Assembly (NCBI GenBank): GCA_964571295.1
Contig: CAZNAO010000023.1
Location: 1 to 13,893, forward strand
Direction of reading: 5' to 3'
Source: UBA922 sp964571295
GTDB lineage: Bacteria > Patescibacteriota > Patescibacteriia > Magasanikbacterales > UBA922
DNA length: 13,893 nt
How positions within the stretch are numbered: the first letter of the stretch is position 1; each line of letters begins with the position of its first letter. This document shows, piece after piece, positions 1-5,828 of the stretch. The notes beneath the pieces were generated by a model that was not told the origin of the DNA, made no database searches, and saw only the letters and a program-made list of their open reading frames with translations. The position numbers and the translations under genes were made by a program.

Positions 1-2
1 GA

Positions 3-512
3 GAACATCAAGCCATGAATATCGCACCCTGTATTCTGGTCGCTTGGGAATTAGGTCTTAGCACTGCTCAAATTATTGAAGCAGTCAACGGAGTGATCCA
101 GCCGGATCAGTCGATAAAAATGTATACTTTTGGAAAAGCCACGGTAATTGATGACAGCTACAATTCGAATCCGACAGGTTTTAAAGCTGCGCTGGAGCTT
201 TTCAGTTCATTCCCTTCGAGTCGTCATCGCGTCGTAATCACCCGTGGTATGCATGAGCTCGGTCAGGAAAGTTCGGAATTGCATGAGCGGATCGGGAATG
301 AAATATCTTTTTTTGCAGATGAACTCGTAATAATCACCCCTGATTTTGCCGATGATATCAAGCGCGGAATACTCGAAAAATATCAAACCAATGTAAAAGA
401 GATTTTCGACCCAGAAGAACTCCGTGCATATGTTGAAGGATTGAAAGAAACTGATGCGGTTATACTTTTTGAGAACAGGATACCAAATACCGTACGGAAT
501 TTGTATCTTTAA
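3..512 (+). CDS. murF: UDP-N-acetylmuramoyl-tripeptide--D-Ala-D-Ala ligase MurF, C-terminal part (5' truncated)
   Basis: MurF adds D-Ala-D-Ala to UDP-MurNAc-tripeptide in the cytoplasm, the last soluble step of peptidoglycan precursor synthesis. The frame is open to the window edge; residues before the first ATG (position 15) read E-H-Q-A and continue into N-I-A, resembling the MurF H-N-x-x-N helix, so the gene starts upstream and the ATG at 15 is internal. The diagnostic DDSYNSNP motif (MurF consensus DDxYNANP) lies near residues 46-53 counted from that ATG, followed by a GMHELGQES segment like the family's GxMxELG-x-x-S. About 120 residues follow the DDSYNSNP motif, normal for the Mur ligase C-terminal domain. 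The ATP-binding central domain and the N-terminal domain are outside the window. It is followed by wall and division genes on the same strand, consistent with a dcw-like cluster. Confidence 0.9.
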   Translation, partial: EHQAMNIAPCILVAWELGLSTAQIIEAVNGVIQPDQSIKMYTFGKATVIDDSYNSNPTGFKAALELFSSFPSSRHRVVITRGMHELGQESSELHERIGNEISFFADELVIITPDFADDIKRGILEKYQTNVKEIFDPEELRAYVEGLKETDAVILFENRIPNTVRNLYL

Positions 513-541
513 TCCTTATAATTTTGGCCTTCAGTCATGTT

Positions 542-1774
542 ATGATTTTTACAGGTTTTCAACCTAATGCTTCCCGAAAAGACATACGCACCGCACTTGC
601 GTATTTATTATTGCCGTGGAAATGGAAAAAAATGATCAAAGGGGAATACGAGCAAAAAGCGCACCGGATGATCAGAAAATATTTTTCAGTTGATCATCTC
701 TATCTATTTGACAGTGGACGAAGTGCTCTCGAAGTCGCATTACGCGCAGTCAATGTTGGAGAAGGGGATGAAGTCATCGTGCAGGCATACACCTGCGTTG
801 TCGTGAGTAACGCAATCATCTGGACCGGCGGGATTCCGGTATATGTGGACGTGAAAGAGGATTTCACCATGAGCCCTGCAGATCTGGAAAAGAAAATTAC
901 TCCCCGAACCAAAGCAATTATCGTACAGCATACGTTTGGTATCCCTTCAGACATGAATGCACTTATGGCGCTTGCACGCCAGTATGGAATCATGGTGATC
1001 GAGGATTGTGCGCATGTACTCGGCGGGGAATATCGAGGTAAAAAAATGGGAACTTTGGGAGATATCGGCATGTTCAGTTTCGGCACTGACAAGGCGATTT
1101 CATGTGGACGTGGAGGTGCTCTTATTACGAGCAATGACGAAATTGCGGAAGCATTGGAAGCGGCATATGCAGCGGTTTCCTATCCTCGGCGACGCTGGAT
1201 CTTGCCATACCTCTGGAATTTCCCTTTGTTTCCGTTTGGCAAAGCGCTTTACCGAATCGGTATCGGCAAATACTTTCTTGCATTATTAAAGAAACTTTCA
1301 ATCACCGGCAGGGTGATTTATGACCGAGAAAAGAAAGGTCAACGCAGTCATTTCAAAGTATCTCGGCTTGCGAATTGTCTCGCGCATATTTTATGCAATC
1401 AATTTGATGAACTTGAAGAATTGAATGAACACCGCCATCAGCTCGCACGCTGGTATGAAGAAGAAATTGATACTAAAAAAATTACTCTACCGCAAGAACT
1501 CACGGATAGTGCATATGTGCGCTATCCGGTTCTGGTCAGCAATCCTCACGAACTCCATCGATACCTCAAGAAAAAGGGTATCCTACTCGGTGATTGGTAC
1601 GACACGGTGATTGCACCACATGACATTGATGTTTCGAAAACCGGATACATAGCTGGTAGTTGTCCTGTTGCCGAGAATCTTTCGTCCCGATCGATCAATC
1701 TTCCGACTGGTAGACATATCTCGACTAAAGATGCTGATAAAATTTCACGTATGATTACCGCATTCTATGCTTAG
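542..1774 (+). CDS. DegT/DnrJ/EryC1/StrS-family PLP-dependent aminotransferase
   Basis: This is a 410-residue fold-type I PLP enzyme of the DegT family, which usually transaminates keto-sugars on nucleotide carriers. From the ATG at 542, the PLP-pocket segment DSGRSAL is at residues 57-63, the cofactor-binding Asp in VIEDCAH at 155, and the Schiff-base lysine in FSFGTDKAIS at 184, followed by a Gly-rich turn (RGGAL). The catalytic residues are present, so it should be active. An in-frame TTG at 524 would add six residues, but neither start has a clear SD; I prefer the ATG because MIFTGFxPN looks like a natural start. It lies 29 bp after murF, and its last 8 bases overlap the next gene (ATGCTTAG), implying translational coupling. 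The context suggests a substrate in wall or surface-glycan metabolism; the exact substrate cannot be read from sequence. Confidence 0.88.
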   Translation: MIFTGFQPNASRKDIRTALAYLLLPWKWKKMIKGEYEQKAHRMIRKYFSVDHLYLFDSGRSALEVALRAVNVGEGDEVIVQAYTCVVVSNAIIWTGGIPVYVDVKEDFTMSPADLEKKITPRTKAIIVQHTFGIPSDMNALMALARQYGIMVIEDCAHVLGGEYRGKKMGTLGDIGMFSFGTDKAISCGRGGALITSNDEIAEALEAAYAAVSYPRRRWILPYLWNFPLFPFGKALYRIGIGKYFLALLKKLSITGRVIYDREKKGQRSHFKVSRLANCLAHILCNQFDELEELNEHRHQLARWYEEEIDTKKITLPQELTDSAYVRYPVLVSNPHELHRYLKKKGILLGDWYDTVIAPHDIDVSKTGYIAGSCPVAENLSSRSINLPTGRHISTKDADKISRMITAFYA

Positions 1775-2798
1775 AATTAATCGGATTACCAACACGCGCG
1801 ACTGGGACACCTTTGTTACCCATGCTTCTTTTTCACCCATGACCCAGGCCAGTGCCTACGGAACGTTCTATGAATCCATGGGTGAAAAATTTTTTATTGT
1901 CGGCTGCTATGAAGGAAATATTTTAGTTGGCGGGGCACTTGTTATTGTCGTCCGAGCGAGGCGCGGGTCATATTTCTACCTTCCTTACGGACCACTTGCT
2001 ATGTCGGATGATCGTTTTCCAGAACTTCTCAACGATCTTACTAAGTATCTCAAAGATGAGGCATGTACAGAAAAAGTTTCCTGTATCCGTATGAGTCCGT
2101 TTATCGCGACCTCACCTGAACGAAAGAAACAGTTGCTCGAACTGGGATATCGAAAAGCCCCCATACATGCGCTTGCGGAGACGACCTGTCTTTTAAATCT
2201 GAAAAAGACCGAAGAGCAGCTACTTCTCGGAATGAATAAAAACCATCGCAATCTGATCCGCAGGTGCGAAAAAGAAGGGGTTGTCGTCAAATCATTTACC
2301 TCGCATGAACAGCTACGCGATTTTCATATACTTCACGCGCATACTGCAAAAAAACACAAATTTGTTCGTTTTTCTGACGAATATGTAGAGCGAGAATTCA
2401 GTGCATTTGAAACGGATGGGCAAGCTGTAGTGTTTTATGCATATCTTCCTGACGGTACTCTCGACAGCGGCGCGGTAGTGTACTATTACGGTAATACTGC
2501 CGCATATCGTCATGGGGCATCACTCGGTACCAATCATAAAGTACCAACACCGTATTTGATACAATGGAGCGCAATCAAGGAAGCCAAGAAACGCGGTTTA
2601 CAATGGTATAATTTTTGGGGTATTGCTCCTGAAGGAGCACCCAAGAGTCATCCATTTTTTGGTATTACCCACTTCAAAAAAGGCTTTGGCGGGGAATCAA
2701 AAGATTTGATTGAATGCCAGGATTTGATCATCTCACCTGTACACTATTGGCCTATGCGCTTATTTGAGACTCTACGAAGGATAAAGCGAGGATTCTAA
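1767..2798 (+). CDS. FemAB/FemX-like peptidoglycan bridge aminoacyltransferase
   Basis: This 343-residue protein has the length and layout of FemX/FemAB transferases, which attach amino acids from aminoacyl-tRNA to the stem peptide of lipid-linked or soluble peptidoglycan precursors. Two GNAT-like domains are apparent. The first has the family's Q-x-x-x-YGxFYESMG segment (near residues 27-39) and a YLPYGPL strand-turn (near 70). The second has the basic KNHRNLIRR motif (near 158-166) and a WYNFWGI segment close to the C-terminus. No long inserted coiled coil is visible, so it resembles the shorter FemX type rather than FemA/B. Its start overlaps the aminotransferase by 8 bases. Its place between murF and ftsQ supports a wall role. 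The amino acid transferred is unknown; some relatives are annotated only as GNAT or methicillin-resistance-like proteins. Confidence 0.85.
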   Translation: MLRINRITNTRDWDTFVTHASFSPMTQASAYGTFYESMGEKFFIVGCYEGNILVGGALVIVVRARRGSYFYLPYGPLAMSDDRFPELLNDLTKYLKDEACTEKVSCIRMSPFIATSPERKKQLLELGYRKAPIHALAETTCLLNLKKTEEQLLLGMNKNHRNLIRRCEKEGVVVKSFTSHEQLRDFHILHAHTAKKHKFVRFSDEYVEREFSAFETDGQAVVFYAYLPDGTLDSGAVVYYYGNTAAYRHGASLGTNHKVPTPYLIQWSAIKEAKKRGLQWYNFWGIAPEGAPKSHPFFGITHFKKGFGGESKDLIECQDLIISPVHYWPMRLFETLRRIKRGF

Positions 2799-2829
2799 AA
2801 ACTATTCAACAGACCTGTCACATCAATAT

Positions 2830-3858
2830 ATGAAGAAACGGCTTGTCAACCATCATAAATTGATCCGATCATTTGATCGTACTGCAGATAAGACAGGACG
2901 TTTTTTTGATAAACTCTTCCGACGAAAAAAAAGTCCTCGAAAAATGAAAGACTACACTTGGAAGGGAACACAGTACAATCCTTATCGTACCGAAGACACT
3001 TCCGCAAAACGAGGCATTTTGCTTAAACTCAGTATCCTTCTTGTTTCCGTTATATTGCTTATCTATTTTATTGTCTTCAGTGGCTTATTCAATATTACGA
3101 CGATTACGGTCAGTGGGAACATACGAATTACCACTGAAGATATTGTGCGACTGGTCCGAAAGACGCTTGATTATCGAAGCGTTGGATTTATTCCAAATTC
3201 AAGTTTTTTTATAGCTAACACTGAAGATATCAAGGAAGTCCTTAAAGGGCGTTTTCCAATCGACCAGATTTCGATTGAAAAGCGCTTTCCACATAATTTG
3301 CATATCGATCTTACCGAAAAACTCTCGACGGTCGTCTATGACAACGGCGTGGTATACGGTCTCGTAGGGCTCGACGGGTCGGTAATCGAACTTATCCGAG
3401 CAGTCGAAAATAGGGAATGGAAGGACGTGTTCGGAAAAATAGTTACCACCACTTCTGATGGAACCACCAGCACTATTGACGTGGTTCTTGAAAAAGTACA
3501 TATTCCCGACGTTCGTGACATACGGACGGAGACCGGGGAATATCCTATTGTCTATGATAAACGGCAACATACTACCGATGAAGGGCTTATCGTCATGACA
3601 CCGACAGAAGTCCAGCTGATTATTGACTGGTATAATGAAATCAAAACAACTCCGGTAACCATCTCTCTTATCACGATAGAAGATGATTCCGATTTCTTCA
3701 TTACGACTGAGGAAGGATGGGTAATCAAGACCAGATTTTCGAGGAAGAATGCAGCTGACCAGATACGGGAACTGAAGCTTGCACTTGAAAAAATAGAAAC
3801 TACCTCACGGCTTTCCTATATCGATCTCCGGTACGAAAGCCGAATTTATTGGAAGTAG
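2830..3858 (+). CDS. ftsQ: cell division protein FtsQ/DivIB (POTRA domain)
   Basis: FtsQ is a bitopic membrane protein that recruits and regulates the septal peptidoglycan synthase. The 342-residue protein has a basic cytoplasmic tail of about 60 residues rich in Lys and Arg, a single membrane helix at about 62-84, and then an extracytoplasmic POTRA domain at about 88-163 that opens with FNITTITVSGNIRITTEDI, close to the family's F-x-I-x-x-V-x-V-x-G-N pattern. The beta domain fills the rest. An insert in the middle, rich in Thr, Ser and charged residues (about 195-250), makes it longer than many FtsQ proteins. The start is the ATG at 2830, 31 bp after the previous stop, without a recognisable SD. 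It follows murF and the FemX-like gene, as expected for a division cluster. Sequence identity in this family is low, so the call rests on topology, POTRA and context. Confidence 0.82.
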   Translation: MKKRLVNHHKLIRSFDRTADKTGRFFDKLFRRKKSPRKMKDYTWKGTQYNPYRTEDTSAKRGILLKLSILLVSVILLIYFIVFSGLFNITTITVSGNIRITTEDIVRLVRKTLDYRSVGFIPNSSFFIANTEDIKEVLKGRFPIDQISIEKRFPHNLHIDLTEKLSTVVYDNGVVYGLVGLDGSVIELIRAVENREWKDVFGKIVTTTSDGTTSTIDVVLEKVHIPDVRDIRTETGEYPIVYDKRQHTTDEGLIVMTPTEVQLIIDWYNEIKTTPVTISLITIEDDSDFFITTEEGWVIKTRFSRKNAADQIRELKLALEKIETTSRLSYIDLRYESRIYWK

Positions 3859-3860
3859 GG

Positions 3861-3889
3861 TTGACACGTTTTCATTTTTGTGGTATAAA
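3861..3889 (+). promoter_or_regulatory. sigma-70-type promoter of orphan unit A
   Basis: A perfect -35 box TTGACA (3861-3866), a 17-bp spacer and TATAAA (3884-3889) begin three bases after the ftsQ stop. Transcription should start near 3896, giving a leader of about 145 nt before the GTG start at 4041. Confidence 0.85.
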
Positions 3890-3918
3890 ACAGTGTCAAT
3901 TTTTTGTTCTTTTATACC

Positions 3919-3969
3919 GTATGCGGGGATACGTGAACGTCGAAATGGCGCTTACGTACCCCCGCATAC
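3919..3969 (+). promoter_or_regulatory. long leader hairpin of orphan unit A
   Basis: The arms 3919-3934 (GTATGCGGGGATACGT) and 3954-3969 (ACGTACCCCCGCATAC) are reverse complements except for one A/C mismatch, giving 15 of 16 pairs around a 19-nt loop. It lies in the predicted 5' leader, about 23 nt after the expected start site. A smaller TGCAC/GTGCA hairpin occurs near 4007-4019. I recognise no known riboswitch here; an RNA stabiliser, a protein-binding site or a regulatory RNA domain are all possible. Confidence 0.75.
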
Positions 3970-4040
3970 AACTCCACACATTCCATGGTCTCAGTCACGG
4001 GGGTGCACTTGGTGCAGACTTTGATCTTCAGGAGAACATC

Positions 4041-4331
4041 GTGAAGAAACCGCAACAGCAGCCCGGGGAGCAAAGCCCCAAGCGAAGTGGTCGCATCATC
4101 GACGACCGAGACTCGCCAGCCTTCCCGTCGAAGAACCTGCCTCAGCAGGTTCCCGTCCCGCTCGAGGGCACGGATGATGATCTCCCCGACGAACTCCGGC
4201 CCTACAAGAAGCAGGAGGAGCACCAGCGGCAACTGCCGCGGCAAAATCTCATGCCGGCGATCCGGATGAACGCTCCTGCGACGCAGGCGGCGCTCGACTG
4301 GATGGAGGCCGAAGGACGTCCGACCATCTGA
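4041..4331 (+). CDS. orphan small hydrophilic protein (unit A), GC-rich gene
   Basis: I do not recognise this 96-residue protein. The start is GTG at 4041, with a strong SD (CAGGAG, 4029-4034) six bases upstream; the frame stays open further upstream to 3849, but that part would run through the promoter and leader. The product is rich in Gln, Pro, Asp, Glu, Arg and Lys, has no membrane segment or signal peptide, and looks largely disordered, with a short possible helix at the end (TQAALDWMEAEG). By my hand count 74 of 96 codons end in G or C, unlike the flanking genes, and GC by codon position follows third > first > second, the pattern of a real GC-rich gene on this strand. It has its own promoter and terminator. 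Possible origins are transfer from a GC-rich donor or a phage or plasmid remnant. A structured non-coding RNA with a chance ORF remains an alternative. Confidence 0.6.
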   Translation: MKKPQQQPGEQSPKRSGRIIDDRDSPAFPSKNLPQQVPVPLEGTDDDLPDELRPYKKQEEHQRQLPRQNLMPAIRMNAPATQAALDWMEAEGRPTI

Positions 4332-4332
4332 C

Positions 4333-4383
4333 CTCCTTCGGGAGTGTGTGGGCCGCGACGTGTATCCTTGTATATACGTCGCG
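4333..4383 (+). other. two 3' hairpins of unit A
   Basis: A CTCC-TTCG-GGAG hairpin (4333-4344), a stable UUCG tetraloop, begins two bases after the stop codon. A second hairpin has 12-nt arms at 4354-4365 and 4372-4383 (CGCGACGTGTAT and ATATACGTCGCG) with one G-U pair and a 6-nt loop. No T-run follows directly, so these are 3'-UTR structures or stabilisers rather than the main terminator. Confidence 0.7.
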
Positions 4384-4434
4384 AGTCATTTATTGTACAT
4401 GATGATTTCGTGAACAGTACCTGATTTTTTGCTT

Positions 4435-4467
4435 AACCCTATGCCGTTCTGGTATAGGGTTTTAGTT
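4435..4467 (+). terminator. intrinsic terminator of unit A
   Basis: The arms 4435-4445 (AACCCTATGCC) and 4451-4461 (GGTATAGGGTT) form 11 pairs, one of them G-U, with a 5-nt loop, followed by TTAGTT. It ends the unit about 18 bp before the lexA -35 box, insulating the two genes. Confidence 0.75.
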
Positions 4468-4484
4468 ATCCACACATTACCTCT

Positions 4485-4513
4485 TTGACACCGAACGTAC
4501 GTACGTCTATACT
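4485..4513 (+). promoter_or_regulatory. lexA promoter
   Basis: TTGACA (4485-4490), a 17-bp spacer and TATACT (4508-4513) form a near-consensus promoter with an expected start near 4520. An SOS-box-like site fills the spacer, so bound LexA would block RNA polymerase. Confidence 0.85.
4492..4505 (+). promoter_or_regulatory. SOS (LexA) box 1, inside the lexA promoter spacer
   Basis: CGAACGTACGTACG matches the Gram-positive-type LexA operator CGAAC-N4-GTTCG at 9 of 10 defined positions (A for T in the right half). Its position between -35 and -10 of lexA is what autoregulation requires. The neighbouring GTAC repeats add an alternative overlapping palindrome. Confidence 0.7.
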
Positions 4514-4524
4514 ATGATCAAGGG

Positions 4525-4538
4525 GGAACAATCGTTCG
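4525..4538 (+). promoter_or_regulatory. SOS (LexA) box 2, just after the lexA start site
   Basis: GGAACAATCGTTCG matches CGAAC-N4-GTTCG at 9 of 10 defined positions (G for the first C). It starts about five bases after the predicted transcription start and 33 bp (about three helical turns) from box 1, so two LexA dimers could bind the same face of the DNA. Confidence 0.7.
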
Positions 4539-4575
4539 ATTCATCTGCCAGAATCCGGTCAGGGTTCAGGTGGAA

Positions 4576-4629
4576 AAGTCTTGTCGAGCTGTCTCATTTC
4601 TCGCGAAGATGAGACGAGATCCAAGACTT
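4576..4629 (+). promoter_or_regulatory. nested leader hairpin of lexA
   Basis: The outer arms AAGTCTTG (4576-4583) and CAAGACTT (4622-4629) pair perfectly. Inside them GTCTCAT (4591-4597) and ATGAGAC (4609-4615) form a second perfect stem. The structure lies in the 5' leader about 25 nt before the ATG and could affect mRNA stability or translation. No T-run follows, so it is not an obvious attenuator. Confidence 0.6.
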
Positions 4630-4654
4630 GCATTTATTCTTAACTATTTTGTAT

Positions 4655-5236
4655 ATGTCGGTAGACTTGTATAAAAAGAGAATGGATGCCTTGGTACAGT
4701 ACTATCACAAAAACAAAAGGCTTCCCACCTACGAAGAACTTACCAAAGTTTTCGGAGTAAAATCAAAATCAACCGTATTTGACTACATTGAAAAATTTAT
4801 TGAAGAGGGGGTTGTGCGGAAAAGCGACGAGGGGTTCCTCATTGCAACGCCAAAATTGTACGGAGTACGCGTGCTCGGAGAAGTACGTGCTGGAATCCCG
4901 CATGACGCAGAAGAAAGTCTTCTTGACTGCATTTCGCTAAATGACTTGTTGATCCATGAGCCTACACATACGTTTCTTCTCAAAGTAGCAGGGGACTCGA
5001 TGAAAGATGCGGGAATCATGTCAGGGGACATGGTTATCGTAAATAGAAAAAAGACTGCAAAACCCGGAGCAGTGGTAGTCGCAGAAATCGATCATGAATG
5101 GACGCTCAAATATCTCATGCAGAAAGGCAAGAAGATGTTTCTCCGTGCCGCAAATAAGAAATACCCGGATCTGATTCCAAAGTACGAATTGAAAGTCGGG
5201 GGGGTGGTGACCGGAGTGGTGCGGCAATATATCTAG
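4655..5236 (+). CDS. lexA: SOS response repressor LexA (S24 self-cleaving)
   Basis: LexA represses DNA-damage genes and cleaves itself when RecA filaments form on single-stranded DNA. The 193-residue protein has a winged helix-turn-helix at about 20-60 (LPTYEELTKVFGVKSKSTV) and a C-terminal S24 peptidase domain. The cleavage bond is Ala79-Gly80 in GEVRAGIP, the nucleophile is Ser115 in AGDSMKDAG, and the general-base Lys152 is in EWTLKYL, so the full cleavage machinery is present. I chose the ATG at 4655; an in-frame TTG at 4628 would overlap the leader hairpin and add nine residues not typical of LexA. No SD is visible. Its own promoter carries two LexA-box-like sites, so autoregulation is expected. 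The next gene starts 18 bp downstream with no obvious promoter and is probably co-transcribed. Confidence 0.93.
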   Translation: MSVDLYKKRMDALVQYYHKNKRLPTYEELTKVFGVKSKSTVFDYIEKFIEEGVVRKSDEGFLIATPKLYGVRVLGEVRAGIPHDAEESLLDCISLNDLLIHEPTHTFLLKVAGDSMKDAGIMSGDMVIVNRKKTAKPGAVVVAEIDHEWTLKYLMQKGKKMFLRAANKKYPDLIPKYELKVGGVVTGVVRQYI

Positions 5237-5254
5237 TACTCCGGATACTTTATT

Positions 5255-5527
5255 ATGAAAACCTACCTCATTTCATATGACTTGGCTCGTCCAGAGTCCA
5301 GTCCTGAATATGGCCAACTGATTGAAATGATCAAAACCGCAAACTTTTCGATCAAGCCCATGAAATCATTCTGGCTCGTGAAGACCGACTTGACTTCGCT
5401 TGAAATCATACGACAATTGAAAAGCGTTACCAGTTCAGCTGACAAGCTCTACGTAACCGAGGTTACCAAAAACTGGACCTCATTCAATCTTACCGATACG
5501 GCCGTTAATTGGCTCAAACAATCCTAA
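5255..5527 (+). CDS. small SinR/Cas2-like protein (predicted ferredoxin fold)
   Basis: The 90-residue protein opens with MKTYLISYDL, the first strand and conserved Asp seen in Cas2-like proteins and in the small family often annotated as SinR family protein. A SFWLVKTD strand near 38-45, a DKLYVTEVTKNW strand near 63-74 and a WLKQS end complete that pattern. Cas2 proper is a dimeric ferredoxin-fold protein for CRISPR adaptation, but no cas1 or repeat array is in the window, so this is a solo relative whose biochemical role is uncertain (nuclease, toxin-like or structural). It starts 18 bp after lexA with no separate promoter, which places it under probable SOS control. A weak terminator-like hairpin follows at 5686-5710. 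Family assignment is from remembered sequence pattern only. Confidence 0.65.
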   Translation: MKTYLISYDLARPESSPEYGQLIEMIKTANFSIKPMKSFWLVKTDLTSLEIIRQLKSVTSSADKLYVTEVTKNWTSFNLTDTAVNWLKQS

Positions 5528-5743
5528 ATACAAACGATATGATACTTTACAAAATATTACCTACCTGCAGAAGCGACTTTTACCAGACGAAGATAGGGAA
5601 GCGGCATTCATCATCATTTCTCCGGGGATTATTGAAAGCTCTTGAATTGGGTAAAAATAGATAAAAAACTTACTTAGTTACAAAAAACCATCGTCTATAC
5701 AACGGTGGTTCTTTGTATTCAATCTGGAAAAGGAAAGGTACGT
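5528..5743. other. short intergenic region after the Cas2-like gene, possible coding remnant
   Basis: Reading frame 3 from about 5523 to 5647 gives a protein-like string ending in AAFIIISPGIIESS and a stop, but it has no start codon and no frame link to a neighbour. A 41-codon ORF (ATG at 5539) overlaps it in another frame without an SD. Either could be decayed coding sequence or chance. Confidence 0.25.
5682..5716. terminator. hairpin between the lexA unit and orphan unit B, possible bidirectional terminator
   Basis: The arms 5686-5694 (AACCATCGT) and 5702-5710 (ACGGTGGTT) form nine pairs with one G-U. On the plus strand a short CTTTGT follows. On the minus strand six Ts follow the stem, so it would work better against leftward transcription. 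Confidence 0.55.
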
Positions 5744-5772
5744 TTGACAAAACCTATTTTTTACCGTATATT
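5744..5772 (+). promoter_or_regulatory. sigma-70-type promoter of orphan unit B
   Basis: TTGACA (5744-5749), a 17-bp spacer and TATATT (5767-5772). Transcription should start at about 5778-5779, exactly where the leader hairpin begins. Confidence 0.85.
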
Positions 5773-5777
5773 CCTCT

Positions 5778-5816
5778 GTTGCAGACAATCTGGATACTTT
5801 CATCCAGATTTGCAAC
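5778..5816 (+). promoter_or_regulatory. 5'-end hairpin of orphan unit B
   Basis: AATCTGGAT (5787-5795) pairs perfectly with ATCCAGATT (5802-5810) around a 6-nt loop. After a 3-nt bulge, GTTGCA (5778-5783) pairs with TGCAAC (5811-5816), giving 15 pairs in all. It starts at the predicted 5' end of the transcript and stops a few bases before the SD, as expected for a 5' mRNA stabiliser or a translational control element. Confidence 0.75.
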
Positions 5817-5828
5817 CAAGAGGGGATC

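Noticed and set aside
700..1134. Long minus-strand ORF opposite the DegT gene
   Set aside because: It is the antisense shadow of a clearly conserved aminotransferase and has no start signal.
3912..4244. Open 110-codon minus-strand frame opposite unit A with a hydrophobic N-terminus
   Set aside because: Promoter, SD and terminator are all on the plus strand, and GC by codon position fits the plus frame (third position highest). The minus frame is its mirror.
3861..4467. tmRNA or RNase P RNA as explanation for the GC-rich structured island
   Set aside because: No tRNA-like CCA end or T-arm sequence for tmRNA, and no GAGGAAAGTCC or ACAGAA core for RNase P on either strand.
4514..4612. Short leader peptide ORF before lexA (ATG at 4514)
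   Set aside because: The ATG lies one base after the -10 box, upstream of the expected transcription start, so it would not be in the mRNA.
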